64,000 bases of DNA from Jiella pacifica. Lineage in GTDB: Bacteria > Pseudomonadota > Alphaproteobacteria > Rhizobiales > Rhizobiaceae. A program made the translations under genes and the position numbers. Below the pieces are notes generated by a model. That model was not told the origin of the DNA and ran no database searches. It worked only from the letters and a program-made list of their open reading frames with translations. This document shows positions 17,738 through 27,729 of this stretch, piece after piece. Each line of letters starts with the position of its first letter. Position 1 is the stretch's first letter. The stretch spans positions 248,001 through 312,000 of the forward strand of contig NZ_JAAAMG010000001.1 in the NCBI RefSeq assembly GCF_010500815.1, written 5' to 3'.

Positions 17738-19579
17738 CTAACCTGCCGGCACGGCGACCTGGGCGGAGCTGATCGCCCTCGGCGCCCGTGAACGCAGAAG
17801 CCATGCCGTTCGTTCGGCATCCGCAGGCGGCGCGAAATAGTAGCCTTGGCCATACTCGCAACCGTGCTGGATCAAGCGGCGCGCCTGCAATTCGCTTTCG
17901 ATGCCCTCGGCGATGATCCGCAAGCCGATCCGGTCGGCGATCCCTATCAGCGCCTCGACGATTGCCTCGCCCGCTTCGCATGCCGACAGTCGGGCAACGA
18001 AAGACTTGTCGATCTTGATCGCATCGACGGGGAGCATCAGGAGATGGGTGAGGGAGGCGTAACCCGTTCCGAAATCGTCCAGCGCGATATTGAATCCTCT
18101 GTTGTGGAGGGATTTGATGGCACGGCCGATCCGACAAGCGCCGCCTTCGATGACGACCGTTTCGGTGATCTCCAGCGTGACCCTTTCGAACGGAACGCCA
18201 CGGGCTCGGAAGATCGCGTCAAGTCGATCGTCGAGGCCGCCCTCGGCGAAGTCTGCACCGGAGAGATTGATTGCAATCCGTTCGGGAGCGATTCCTGCCG
18301 AAAGCCAGGCGGCCATGTCCTTCGCCGTCTGCTCGGCGACCCGACGTGTCAGGGCGACGGCCAATCGACGATCGGAAAATGCCTCGAGAAACTCGCCGGC
18401 GGGGACGATGGTGCCGTCGAGCGCGCGCATGCGCGCCAGCACTTCCAGGCCGGAGATCTTGCCCTCGTCGATCCGGACGACCGGTTGGTAGTAGTTCAAG
18501 ATGCGGCCGTCATCGAGGGCGTCGCGCACCAAGCGGATCGTTTCCATCCTCCGCATCATCGAGGTGCGCAGGCTCGGCTCGAAGAAGACGAAGCTGCCGC
18601 GCGCCGTCTCCTTGGCGTGATAGAGGGCGAAGTCGGCGTTCTGGCGCGAATGGGAGGGATCGTCTTCGCCCGCCCCATGCACCACGCCGCCGATGGAAAC
18701 GGAGGGGAGGAGGGAATGCCTCTGGTGCTCGAAAGGGAGCGCCATCGCCTCGAGCGTTCGCTCGGCGATCCGCCGCAGCGCGTCGTGGTCGCTGCATCGT
18801 CCGACGATCACCGCGAATTCGTCGCCGCCGATGCGGTAGGCCGCGGCATCGTCCGGCAGATCGGCCAGCCGACGGCTGATTTCGGCGATGAGGCTATCGC
18901 CGATCGCGTGGCCGAACGTGTCGTTGACCATTTTGAGATGATCGACGTCGATCATCAGGAGGCCGAACACGCCCCCCGCTTCGCTGAGAGCCGCATAGGT
19001 TTCTTCGAACCGTCGCCGATTGGGCAGACCGGTCAGTTGGTCGAAATGAGACAGGTCGAAGTTTCGCTTCAGCATCTCGCCATAGGCGATGGCCACCTTG
19101 CACAGGTGCATGCAGGTGAAGACGATGGCGCGCTCGACTTCGGTCGCCGGCCGGCTTTGCCGGGAGTAGAAGGCGAACGTCGCCGCCACCGTTCCGTCGG
19201 AACGGACGATCGGCATCGACCAACAGGCTCGGAGCCCGAGCGGCAAGGCGAGTTGCTTGTAAGATTCCCAGAGAGGATCCGTCGCGATATCCGTGACCTG
19301 GATGGGCTTTGCCAGATAGGCGGCCGTGCCGCATGATCCGACGTTTGGGCCGACAAACAGGGTATCCACGGCGTCGCAATAATGCTTCGGCAGCGACGGC
19401 GCGGCGACCGATCGAAGACGTCCATCAGCTTCGATCGCAATGACCGTACAAACGGAGTCATTGGAGAGTTGCTCGGCCTTTCGGCAGAGCATGTCGGCAA
19501 TATATTCGAATGAAACGCCATGAGCGATTGCGTTCAATATTTGGTTCTGCAATTCTTGAAGTTCTTCATAAAGTTGCAT
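17738..19579 (-). CDS. GAF-GGDEF-EAL cyclic-di-GMP enzyme
   Basis: The 613-residue protein has a GAF sensor domain (about 15-160), a GGDEF diguanylate cyclase domain (about 185-330; intact active site YRIGGDEFAVIVG) and an EAL phosphodiesterase domain (about 345-595). The EAL domain keeps the metal and catalytic signatures ISGLEVLARM (E-x-L-x-R), NLSGADFA, DDFGTGYASL and EGIES, so both activities look possible. The product-inhibition site is absent: the position nine residues before GGDEF reads PDDA rather than R-x-x-D. No membrane segment is seen. ATG 19579 follows GGAG at a rather long spacing. Confidence 0.88.
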   Translation of the reverse strand: MQLYEELQELQNQILNAIAHGVSFEYIADMLCRKAEQLSNDSVCTVIAIEADGRLRSVAAPSLPKHYCDAVDTLFVGPNVGSCGTAAYLAKPIQVTDIATDPLWESYKQLALPLGLRACWSMPIVRSDGTVAATFAFYSRQSRPATEVERAIVFTCMHLCKVAIAYGEMLKRNFDLSHFDQLTGLPNRRRFEETYAALSEAGGVFGLLMIDVDHLKMVNDTFGHAIGDSLIAEISRRLADLPDDAAAYRIGGDEFAVIVGRCSDHDALRRIAERTLEAMALPFEHQRHSLLPSVSIGGVVHGAGEDDPSHSRQNADFALYHAKETARGSFVFFEPSLRTSMMRRMETIRLVRDALDDGRILNYYQPVVRIDEGKISGLEVLARMRALDGTIVPAGEFLEAFSDRRLAVALTRRVAEQTAKDMAAWLSAGIAPERIAINLSGADFAEGGLDDRLDAIFRARGVPFERVTLEITETVVIEGGACRIGRAIKSLHNRGFNIALDDFGTGYASLTHLLMLPVDAIKIDKSFVARLSACEAGEAIVEALIGIADRIGLRIIAEGIESELQARRLIQHGCEYGQGYYFAPPADAERTAWLLRSRAPRAISSAQVAVPAG

Positions 19580-20077
19580 GACAACGGTTAACTCCAGAGA
19601 AACGCGTAATTAGTCTACTACTCTCAGGTAAATTATCGCTAAAATCAGTGTCTCATATTCGCTGGATGACATAGCAAGGCAGGACAGTTGTATTTTGAAA
19701 TTATGCGTTCTCGTGGATGCGGACGTGATTGAGCTGATCATCGTATTCTCGTATGAAATTATACAGAACTGATTTTCAGGTGACGCTGGGGTCGATCTGC
19801 CGGCAATGGCCAAACGAATCTTTGCATAACGGAACGCCAGAGATGGACGGCATCGACGTTCCGAAACGGTCGTTTTTGATGATGGGGCCGCCACTGGCTG
19901 CGATATCGTGATGGGCTGGTCCCGCGGCTGGTCGAAGCATTCTTGGGTCAACGCAGAGACCGATCGACGGCAGCAATGCCCGGCCGATCACGGACCCGTG
20001 TCGAAAACGCCAGGAGAATTCGAACCCTGCGAAGGCATCGGCGCCGTGGCGCCTCCGCCGTCAAGGGCCGATATGCA
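19580..20077. other. AT-rich intergenic region
   Basis: About 500 bases without a supportable gene. The part from about 19595 to 19790 is far richer in A and T than any neighbouring sequence and contains repeated TGAAATTAT-like words. It must hold the promoter of the GGDEF-EAL gene. A leftward 113-codon open frame spans it but has no family features and I do not call it. Confidence 0.45.
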
Positions 20078-22162
20078 TCAACGCCCCTCGCGATACCAAG
20101 TGGCCGAGAGCGCCAGAAGCAGCACGGCAAGGCCGAGGAAGCCGGCGAAGAGTGGGGTGCGGTCGACCCCCTTGAGGATCGTCTCGTCCGTGGTCTTCAG
20201 GCCGATCCAGTCGCGGCCATCGCCGTCGGCCCGCCCGCTGATCGGGACGATGCGGGGAATGGACACGTCGGTGGTGCCCTCGCTGCCGATGCGACGGACG
20301 CTGCCCCTCGTCGCCTCGGCGATCGGCCGGAGCTTCTCGGTGGTCGAGATCGCCTGGCGGTATTCGCGCGGATTGACCGGACCGACTGTGCCGAGCGCGC
20401 GGAGTTCACCGTTCGCTGCTTGAAAGAGCCCCATCTCGTCGGTTTCGAGGACGCCTTCCCAAAGGCCGGGGCTGACGCTTTTGAGCGGCAGGTTTTCAGC
20501 CTTGCCGGAGGGGGTGATGACCGTTGCCGGGCCCGGATCGTCGCCGATGGTCTGGCGGGTGACGACGAGATCCGACCCTCTCGCCTCCGCGTCGAGGGAT
20601 TCTTCCTCGAGCTCCGGCTCCTTCATCAGCCAATGAGCCACCCGGCGAAACAGCGCGACATGGGGGCCGCCGCCCTCGAAGCCTCGGGACCACAGCCATT
20701 CCTGATCCGACAGGAGGAGGGCGATCCGGCCTTCGCCGACGCGGTCGAGGACGAGGAGGGGCTTGGCGTCGGGACCGGTCATCACCGTCTCGCCCTTGGG
20801 ATCGGAGACGTCGATCGAGCGGAACCAGGGGCTCCAGTCGGGCGGCTCAGTATTCGAGCCCGGCAGGTTGCGCGTCACCGGGTGCTTCTTTCCGAGGTCG
20901 GAGACTTCGGGATGGAAGGCCCTTTCCTCGACCTGGCCGGTCGGCAAAGCGGGCAGGATCCACTGCAGCGGCGTCTGCGCGATCGACTCGTTGCCGGCAT
21001 ATTCGGGGCCCGAGGCGATCAGCATCGCGCCGCCGTTCTCGACATATTGGGCGATGTAGTCGAAATAGAGCGAGGGCAGGACGCCGCGTTCCTGATAGCG
21101 GTCGAAGATGATCAGATCGAAGTCGCTGATCTTCTCGACGAACAATTCGCGGGTCGGGAAGGCGATCAGCGACAATTCGTCGATCGGCGTTCCGTCCTGC
21201 TTTTCCGGCGGACGCAAAATGGTGAAGTGGACGAGATCGACGGTGGCGTCGGACTTCAGGAGGTTGCGCCAGGTGCGCTCGCCGGCATGGGGCTCACCGG
21301 AGACGAGAAGGACGCGAAGGTTCTCGCGGATGCCGTCGATGACCGCGATCGCCTTGTTGTTGACGCCGGTGATCTCCCGGTCGTCGCGGGCGACGGACAG
21401 TTCGAGGATGTTCTTGCCGGCGCGCGGCAGGCGGAAGGTGACGGTCTCGTCCGTGCCGGGCGTCGCCTGCTCGCGCGAGACGAGATCGCCGTTGAGGAAG
21501 ACCTGCACCGGGACCGGCGTCTGGCCGGCGCCGGCGCCTTCCTCGACAACCCGATAGGTCAGCCGCTGATCTTCGTCGACGAGGCCGAAGCGGGGGCTGT
21601 TCAGAACCTCGATCCGCCGGTCGAACTCGCCGTCGTGGCCGGTGACGAGACCATGAATGGGCGCGTCGAAGCCGATCCTGTCGGCCGAGGCGGGAATGTC
21701 GTGGATTTCGCCGTCGGTCACCATGACGGCGCCGGCGACGCGGGCCGGCGCGACATCCTTCAAGGCATCGGAAAGCGCGCCGAAGAGCGCAGTTGTCGCC
21801 CCGTCCGACGGGCTGCCGGCGGAATTCGCCTCGACGGTGCGCACCTCGAACTCCGGGAAGCGGGCGAGGCTCGCCTGCAGCGCCGCCTCGGCCTTGTCGG
21901 TCTGGGCGGTGCGCTCGCCGATCGACTGGCTCTGGCTGCGATCGACCACGAGGGCGACGACGCTCTTCATCGGATCGCGTTCTTCGCGCAGCATCACCGG
22001 ATTGGCGAGCGCCAGAATGAGCGCTGCGATCGCCACGACGCGCACCAAGGCGCCGGGCGTGCGGGCGATGAGAAGGACGAGTGCGAGGATCGCCGCTGGA
22101 ACGGCGAGGGCCGCAAGGACGATCCAGGAGAAGAAGGGATCGAAGGCGATGGACCAGCTCAT
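20078..22162 (-). CDS. large membrane protein of the MoxR/DUF58 cluster (glutamine amidotransferase-like)
   Basis: The 694-residue protein has two N-terminal membrane helices (about residues 10-55) and one at the C-terminus (about 665-685), with a large periplasmic part between. That part begins with a von Willebrand-like segment (VVALVVDRSQSQSIGE), followed by Ig-like stretches and a class I glutamine-amidotransferase-like fold (LRVLLVSGEPHAGERTWRNL; DLIIFDRYQERGV; GGAMLIASGPEYAG). The amidotransferase nucleophile is not apparent. It is the last gene of the leftward cluster and its start overlaps the end of the preceding gene by 4 bases. Function unknown. Confidence 0.8.
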   Translation of the reverse strand: MSWSIAFDPFFSWIVLAALAVPAAILALVLLIARTPGALVRVVAIAALILALANPVMLREERDPMKSVVALVVDRSQSQSIGERTAQTDKAEAALQASLARFPEFEVRTVEANSAGSPSDGATTALFGALSDALKDVAPARVAGAVMVTDGEIHDIPASADRIGFDAPIHGLVTGHDGEFDRRIEVLNSPRFGLVDEDQRLTYRVVEEGAGAGQTPVPVQVFLNGDLVSREQATPGTDETVTFRLPRAGKNILELSVARDDREITGVNNKAIAVIDGIRENLRVLLVSGEPHAGERTWRNLLKSDATVDLVHFTILRPPEKQDGTPIDELSLIAFPTRELFVEKISDFDLIIFDRYQERGVLPSLYFDYIAQYVENGGAMLIASGPEYAGNESIAQTPLQWILPALPTGQVEERAFHPEVSDLGKKHPVTRNLPGSNTEPPDWSPWFRSIDVSDPKGETVMTGPDAKPLLVLDRVGEGRIALLLSDQEWLWSRGFEGGGPHVALFRRVAHWLMKEPELEEESLDAEARGSDLVVTRQTIGDDPGPATVITPSGKAENLPLKSVSPGLWEGVLETDEMGLFQAANGELRALGTVGPVNPREYRQAISTTEKLRPIAEATRGSVRRIGSEGTTDVSIPRIVPISGRADGDGRDWIGLKTTDETILKGVDRTPLFAGFLGLAVLLLALSATWYREGR

Positions 22163-25026
22163 TGGCCGAGCCTTTCGAGCAGTGCCGGAACGTGGACCTG
22201 ATCGGCCTTGTAGTTGCCGGTGAGGACGTACATCACGATGTTGACCCCGGCCCGGTAGGCATATTCGCGCTGGGACGGGTCGGAGGAATCGGTGGGGTAT
22301 AGGAACAGGCCCCGATCATCGACGGCCCAGGCGCCGGCAAAGTCGTTCGAGGTGATCATCAGGGACGAGACGCCGTCGCCGCCACGGGCGGGACGGGAGT
22401 TGCCCTCGGCATCCGGCACGAGCGATTCCACCCAGAGCGGCGAATCGGAATGAAGGCCCGGGAAGGAGCTGAGGATGTAGAACGCCTTGGTCAGCACGTG
22501 GTCCTGGGGCACCGGTTCGAGCGGCGGGATGTCGAGATCGCCGAGAATGTCGCGCAGCCGCCGCTGGCCCGGCGAGACGGAATTGCCGAGAGAGGACAAG
22601 GCGTCGTCCGAGACGTCGAAGAGGACGGTGCCGCCCTGCTTCATATAGGCATCGACCCGGCTGATCGCGGCCTCGGAGGGCATGGGCGCATCGGCGTCCA
22701 CCGGCCAGTAGAGCAGCGGGAAGAAGGAGAGCTCGTCGGTGGCGATGTCGACGGCCATCGGTGCGCCGGGCTCCAGCGCGGTCTTGGCGGCGATGTATTG
22801 CGACAGTCCCCGCAAGCCGGCCTGGGAACGGTCGTCGAGCGATGCATCGCCGGTCTCGACATAGGCGAGGTGGGTTTCCGACGTCGCCTCGATCGCGCGC
22901 TGGACGTCGAAGCCCTCGGGTCGCTCGGCGGTCTGTGCGCTGTTCTGAGCGACGGCGCCGGTCGGCATGAGGATCGCCCCCGCTGCTCCCAGTCCGACGA
23001 ATGCGAGGAGGACGATCGAGACGGCGGTGCCGGCCGAGCGACCGGCGAGCCGGCCCTTGAAGCGGTCGAAACCGCCATTCAGCCAGAGCATGGCAAAGGC
23101 ATCCAGAGCAAAGAGGACGAGCGCGGCGGCGAACAGCCACGGACGCAGATCGAGGCTGTCGTCATTGGCGTAGGACCGCGCTTCGGTGGCCGCGCCGAGG
23201 TCGAGGGCGGGCAGGGATGCGAGCCGGGCTTCACGGCCGAGGAGATTGTGGGCGACGTAGCCATCCTCGCTGCCGTAGAGGCCGGGCGGGTTCTGCAGGC
23301 TGACGGGCGGGGCGGCATCGGCGGCAAGCGAGAGCGGCTGCGCCTCCGGGCCCGGCGAGACCAGACGTCCGCTGCCGTCGAGGACGCGGTAGGGCGGCAG
23401 GCTGTCGGCCGCGGTCTGGCCCTCCGGCGCGCCGGCATTGGCGCGCGACAGGCTGACGATCCGCCGCAGCATCGAGACGAAGGTGCCGGAGATCGGCAGG
23501 TTCGACCAGGTCGCCTCTGCGGTTACGTGGAAGAGGACGATGGTGCCCGCACCCTGACCGCGGGCGGTGACGAGGGGCGTGCCGTCGGCAAGGCTCGCCC
23601 AGGTGTGCTCGCCGAGATCGGCCGAGGGCTCGGCGAGGATCTGGCGCGACACCGTCACGTCTTCCGGCACGGCGATGCCGGTGAAGGGGCTCGTCTCGCT
23701 CATCGCCGCGAGCCTTTGCGGCTCAGACCACGACATGGCGCCGCCGAGCTGGCGTTCGCCGGCGCGCAGGCGAACCGGCACCAGCGGGTCCTCGCCGGTG
23801 GTGGCGGCAAGCCGCGGGCCGGCGAAGCGGACGAGATAGCCGCCGTCCTCGACGAATTTTGCCACCGCGGCCTGCGCTTCCTCCGGCAGGACGCCGATGT
23901 CGGCGAGAACGACGACCGAGGGCTTGCGCTCGAGCATCTCGGGGATCGCCTCGGCGAGATTGGCTGTCGACGGACGGACGAGATCGGCGAAGGGTTCGAG
24001 CGCCCGGGTGATGTAGTAGAGCGGCGAGAGCAGCGGCTGCGCGTCGTCGGAGGATTCGCCGGAGACGAGCGCCACGCGGCGGCGGCGGAAACTGTCGTCG
24101 AGCAGCCGGACCGCGCCGGCGGTATCGGCGCCGTCGACCTCGATGCGGGCGATGTCGTTGCGCATCTCGACGGGAATGGCGAAGCGCGCTTCGCCGGTGC
24201 CGTCAGTGGCCGAGAAATCGACGGGCGTCCGGCCGATCTCGCGCGACTGCTGATCGCGGGCGACGAGGGTGAAGGCGCCGGCCGGCACGTCCGCGGGTCG
24301 CACGGCGGAGACGACCAGCGCCTCGGTCGAATTGTCGGCATTGGTCAGGCCGACGACGCCGTCGACCGACGGCTCGTAGACGATCGCCTGACCGGGCGCG
24401 AGGGCGGCGAGGGCGGTGGCGGCATCACGGGCATCTGAAGAATCGAGCCCGTCGGACAGGAAGACGAGCGTACCCGGTCGCTGACCTTCGAGCGCCGTCG
24501 CAATGCGTCTTGCGGCCGCAAGCCGGTTGGTCGGCACGGGCCGGGGCTGGGCGGCGGCGAGACGCTCCAGCGCCGTCGCGGCCTCGACCGGGGTGGCGTC
24601 GTCGCCGGCGGCTTCCGCCGAGAACGCCATCGCGATGGGCCGGCCGGCCTCGCCCGCCTGGCGGATGATCTCCTCGGCGGCGCGGCGCCGCTGATCGAAA
24701 TTGCCGCCGGAGGACCAGCCGTTGTCGACGAGCAGGGCGAGGGGCCCGGAACCCGCGATCGCCGTCTCGCGCGGATTGAGGGTCGGCGCGGCAAGGGCGA
24801 AGATGACGAGGGCGGCGAGCAGCAGCCGCAGAAGCGTCAGCCACCATGGGCTCTTCGACGGCGTCTCCTCGCTCTTCAGGACACGCTGCAGGATGCGCAG
24901 GGGCGGAAAGGTCTCGACCTGCGGGCGCGGCGGCGTCAGCTTCAACAACCACCAGATGACGGGCAGCGCGAGCAGACCGGCCAGGACGAAAGGGGCGCCG
25001 AAACTGAGCGCGAGACCGCCGATCAC
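22159..25026 (-). CDS. BatA-like/DUF4159 membrane protein
   Basis: The 955-residue protein starts with a BatA-type aerotolerance region (two helices within residues 1-85; PPLRILQRVLKSEETPSKSP, WWLTLLRLLLAALVIFALAA) and a von Willebrand-like domain (GPLALLVDNGWSSGG). Two further helices (about residues 640-725) separate it from a C-terminal DUF4159 domain (LSFFPLLYWPVDADAPM, GGTVLFDVSDDA, FYILSSFPGL). It starts with GTG overlapping the DUF58 stop by 4 bases. With MoxR, DUF58 and the following gene it forms the complex-like cluster conserved in Rhizobiales; envelope protein folding or stress tolerance is suggested, not shown. Confidence 0.85.
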   Translation of the reverse strand: MIGGLALSFGAPFVLAGLLALPVIWWLLKLTPPRPQVETFPPLRILQRVLKSEETPSKSPWWLTLLRLLLAALVIFALAAPTLNPRETAIAGSGPLALLVDNGWSSGGNFDQRRRAAEEIIRQAGEAGRPIAMAFSAEAAGDDATPVEAATALERLAAAQPRPVPTNRLAAARRIATALEGQRPGTLVFLSDGLDSSDARDAATALAALAPGQAIVYEPSVDGVVGLTNADNSTEALVVSAVRPADVPAGAFTLVARDQQSREIGRTPVDFSATDGTGEARFAIPVEMRNDIARIEVDGADTAGAVRLLDDSFRRRRVALVSGESSDDAQPLLSPLYYITRALEPFADLVRPSTANLAEAIPEMLERKPSVVVLADIGVLPEEAQAAVAKFVEDGGYLVRFAGPRLAATTGEDPLVPVRLRAGERQLGGAMSWSEPQRLAAMSETSPFTGIAVPEDVTVSRQILAEPSADLGEHTWASLADGTPLVTARGQGAGTIVLFHVTAEATWSNLPISGTFVSMLRRIVSLSRANAGAPEGQTAADSLPPYRVLDGSGRLVSPGPEAQPLSLAADAAPPVSLQNPPGLYGSEDGYVAHNLLGREARLASLPALDLGAATEARSYANDDSLDLRPWLFAAALVLFALDAFAMLWLNGGFDRFKGRLAGRSAGTAVSIVLLAFVGLGAAGAILMPTGAVAQNSAQTAERPEGFDVQRAIEATSETHLAYVETGDASLDDRSQAGLRGLSQYIAAKTALEPGAPMAVDIATDELSFFPLLYWPVDADAPMPSEAAISRVDAYMKQGGTVLFDVSDDALSSLGNSVSPGQRRLRDILGDLDIPPLEPVPQDHVLTKAFYILSSFPGLHSDSPLWVESLVPDAEGNSRPARGGDGVSSLMITSNDFAGAWAVDDRGLFLYPTDSSDPSQREYAYRAGVNIVMYVLTGNYKADQVHVPALLERLGQ

Positions 25027-25937
25027 GAGCGGTGTCCCGCCGACTGGGTCATGCCGGAAAGCCGGGTGTGCAGCGCCACCAGCGCCTCCGAGGCGAGCCT
25101 GTCGGTGCGATGGGGAACAAAGCTCCAGCCGAGCCGGCGGCAATGATCGGCGAGGATCTCGCGGCGGGCCTGATAAAGCTCGGTATATTCCTGCCTGAGC
25201 GTTTCCGCCCGGCCGGCGGTGAGCCGCCCGCCGCCTTCGGGATCGCGGAACTCGGTGCGCCCGGCATAGGGAAAGGTTTCCTCCGCCGGATCGGCGATCA
25301 TGACGAGATGACCCCTGATGCCGCGGCGGCCGACCTTGTCGACGAAGGCGAGAATATCGTCGAGGGGATCGAGGCAGTCGCTGACGATGACGATCTCCGA
25401 AAAGCGGCGCAGCCGGTCGTCCGGGGCGAATCGATGTTCGGGACGATCGTTCATCAGTGCGGCGGCGAGGCGCTCGGCGGCATTTCGGGCGGCGATCGGC
25501 TCGATCACGCCGGGATAGCCGATCCGTTCGCCCGAGCGGGACAGCAGCTCGGCCAAAGCGAGGACGAGGACGAGGGCGCGCGACTCCTTGGAAACCGGCG
25601 CCTGGGTGGACTGGTAGCGCATCGACGGCGAGGGGTCGGCCCACAGCCAGACGGTATGGGCGGCCTCCCACTCGCGGTCGCGAAGATAGACATGGTCGTC
25701 CCGGGCCGAGCGTCGCCAGTCGATGCGTGAGACCTGCTCGCCCTCGACGAAGGGACGGAACTGCCAGAAGTCCTCGCCGATGCCACGGCGGCGGCGGCCA
25801 TGCCAGCCGGCGATCACCGTGGAGACGATGCGCTGGGCATCGACCAGGAGATCGGGCATCAGGACGGCCCTCTGGCGGGCGCGGACGAGGGCGTCCGGTG
25901 CGTCGGTGAGCTCGACGGAGGAGCCGATCGGCATCAA
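25023..25937 (-). CDS. DUF58 domain protein
   Basis: The 304-residue cytosolic protein has the DUF58 signature GEDFWQFRPFVEGEQVSRID followed by WRRSARDD, then a von Willebrand-like fold beginning VWLWADPSPSMRYQS. DUF58 proteins are coupled to MoxR ATPases and to membrane von Willebrand proteins. The gene lies 13 bases after moxR and overlaps the next gene, so the group is translated together. Confidence 0.88.
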   Translation of the reverse strand: MMPIGSSVELTDAPDALVRARQRAVLMPDLLVDAQRIVSTVIAGWHGRRRRGIGEDFWQFRPFVEGEQVSRIDWRRSARDDHVYLRDREWEAAHTVWLWADPSPSMRYQSTQAPVSKESRALVLVLALAELLSRSGERIGYPGVIEPIAARNAAERLAAALMNDRPEHRFAPDDRLRRFSEIVIVSDCLDPLDDILAFVDKVGRRGIRGHLVMIADPAEETFPYAGRTEFRDPEGGGRLTAGRAETLRQEYTELYQARREILADHCRRLGWSFVPHRTDRLASEALVALHTRLSGMTQSAGHRS

Positions 25938-25950
25938 GCCAGCTCCCCGA

Positions 25951-26958
25951 TCAAGCGACGTCGCGCTTCAACGAGGCGATGACGTCGCGCACGCTCATGC
26001 CCTCGGCCCGTGCGGCGAAATTGAGCGCCATGCGGTGCTGAAGGATCGGTTCGGCGAGGGCCATGACGTCATCGATCGAGGGCGCGAGGCGGCCTTCGTA
26101 GAGCGCCCGGGCGCGGACGCAGGTCATCAGCGACTGCGAGGCGCGGGGGCCGGGACCCCAGGCAATGTGGGTGTCGGCCTCCTTGTGGCCGCTGCCGGGA
26201 CGGGCGGAGCGGACCAGCGACAGGATCGCCTCGACGACGCTTTCGGGCACCGGCATGCGGCGCACCAACGCCTGGATCTCGCGGAGCCGCTCCGCCGTCA
26301 GCACCGCCTCGGCTCGATCCTCGTCGCCGCCGGTCTCCAGCAGGATGCGCCGCTCGGAGGCGAGATCGGGATAGTGGACGTCGACCTGCATCAGGAAGCG
26401 GTCGAGCTGGGCCTCGGGGAGGGGATAGGTGCCTTCCTGTTCCAGCGGGTTCTGGGTCGCGAGAACGTGGAAGGGAGCGGGAAGGTCGTAGCGCTCGCCG
26501 GCGACGGTGACGTGGTACTCCTGCATCGCCTGGAGAAGGGCGGACTGGGTGCGCGGCGAGGCGCGGTTGATCTCGTCGGCCATCAGGAGCTGGGCGAAGA
26601 CCGGGCCCTTCACATAGCGGAAGGAGCGGCGGCCGGTCTCGTCCTGATCCATCACCTCGGTGCCGATGATGTCGGACGGCATGAGATCCGGTGTGAACTG
26701 GATGCGCCGGGCATCGAGGCCCATGGCGATGCCGAGCGTGTCGACGAGCTTGGTCTTGGCAAGGCCCGGCACGCCGACGAGCAGCGCGTGGCCGCCGCCG
26801 AGAATGGCGATCACCGTCTGCTCGACGACGCTCTCCTGGCCGAAGATGACGCGGCCGACGGATTTCCGCACCCGGGCAATGTCGGCAAGGGCCGCTTCGG
26901 CAAGGCGGACGATCTCACCTTCGCTGAGGCGCGACTCCTGCGGCGTCAAAATCGTCAT
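25951..26958 (-). CDS. MoxR-family AAA+ ATPase
   Basis: The 335-residue ATPase carries Walker A in LVGVPGLAKTKLVD (about residue 61), Walker B in AQLLMADEINRASPRTQSAL, sensor 1 in HVLATQNPLEQEGTYPLPEA and an arginine-rich C-terminal lid. MoxR ATPases act as chaperones that activate partner proteins with von Willebrand domains, here the neighbouring products. It is the first gene of the leftward cluster; ATG 26958 lies 204 bases from the divergent DUF1285 gene. Confidence 0.93.
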   Translation of the reverse strand: MTILTPQESRLSEGEIVRLAEAALADIARVRKSVGRVIFGQESVVEQTVIAILGGGHALLVGVPGLAKTKLVDTLGIAMGLDARRIQFTPDLMPSDIIGTEVMDQDETGRRSFRYVKGPVFAQLLMADEINRASPRTQSALLQAMQEYHVTVAGERYDLPAPFHVLATQNPLEQEGTYPLPEAQLDRFLMQVDVHYPDLASERRILLETGGDEDRAEAVLTAERLREIQALVRRMPVPESVVEAILSLVRSARPGSGHKEADTHIAWGPGPRASQSLMTCVRARALYEGRLAPSIDDVMALAEPILQHRMALNFAARAEGMSVRDVIASLKRDVA

Positions 26959-27162
26959 GAGTGGTGATCTCCAATGCCGGAACCGAAATCTCATGCCGCC
27001 AAGCGAATCCTCGATGGCCGGCGTGATCGTACGGGCTTTTCAATCAATACGATGGCAAATCCCGGTGGCAAGCGCCCGAGGGCCAACTATTTCGTGAGGG
27101 CGAAGGCAGGCGAAAGTGAGACGGGCTGCCGTCGACCTCCAGAGGACGAGCAAGCGGAACGC

Positions 27163-27729
27163 ATGACGAATCAAGCCACTGACATGAGCGTGAGCCTCTC
27201 GGCCCTGATCTCCCGCGCCGAACGGGCGGGCAAGGGTGCGCCTCCGGTCGAGCGGTGGAACCCCGACTTCTGCGGCGACATCGACATGGTGATCAGATCC
27301 GACGGAACCTGGATCTACCAGGGAACGCCGATTCGGCGAGAGGCGCTGAAGCGGCTGTTCTCCTCGGTGCTGCGCAAGGACGAGGACGGCCGGACCTATC
27401 TCGTCACGCCGGTCGAAAAGCTCGGGATCACCGTCGAGGACGCGCCGTTCCTGGCGGTGGAGATGAGCCGCGAGGAACGGGTGGGCGACAAGGTGCTGAC
27501 GTTTCGAACCGACGTCGGGGACGTCGTCGAAGCAGGGGCGGAGCAACCGCTGCGCTTTGCCGCCGAAACCGAGGCATTCCGTCCTTATCTCCTGGTTCGC
27601 GGACGGCTCGAGGCGGCTCTGACCCGGGCGCTCGCCATCGACCTTGCCGATCTCGTCGAGGAGGACGAGCGGGGCTTCTTCGTCATGTCGAGCGGTGCGC
27701 GGTTCGATCTGCCGACGGGGGTCGCGTGA
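27163..27729 (+). CDS. DUF1285 family protein
   Basis: The 188-residue protein has the DUF1285 pattern: PPVERWNPDFCGDIDMVIRS, DGTWIYQGTPIRREALKRLF, YLVTPVEKLGITVEDAPFLA. Function unknown. It starts the rightward operon with a CoA pyrophosphatase and the CCA enzyme and ends overlapping the next GTG start by 4 bases. Confidence 0.86.
   Translation: MTNQATDMSVSLSALISRAERAGKGAPPVERWNPDFCGDIDMVIRSDGTWIYQGTPIRREALKRLFSSVLRKDEDGRTYLVTPVEKLGITVEDAPFLAVEMSREERVGDKVLTFRTDVGDVVEAGAEQPLRFAAETEAFRPYLLVRGRLEAALTRALAIDLADLVEEDERGFFVMSSGARFDLPTGVA

Noticed and set aside
19610-19951. A leftward 113-codon frame in the AT-rich patch upstream of the GGDEF-EAL gene
   Set aside because: No ribosome binding site, no recognisable fold, and composition typical of non-coding AT-rich DNA.
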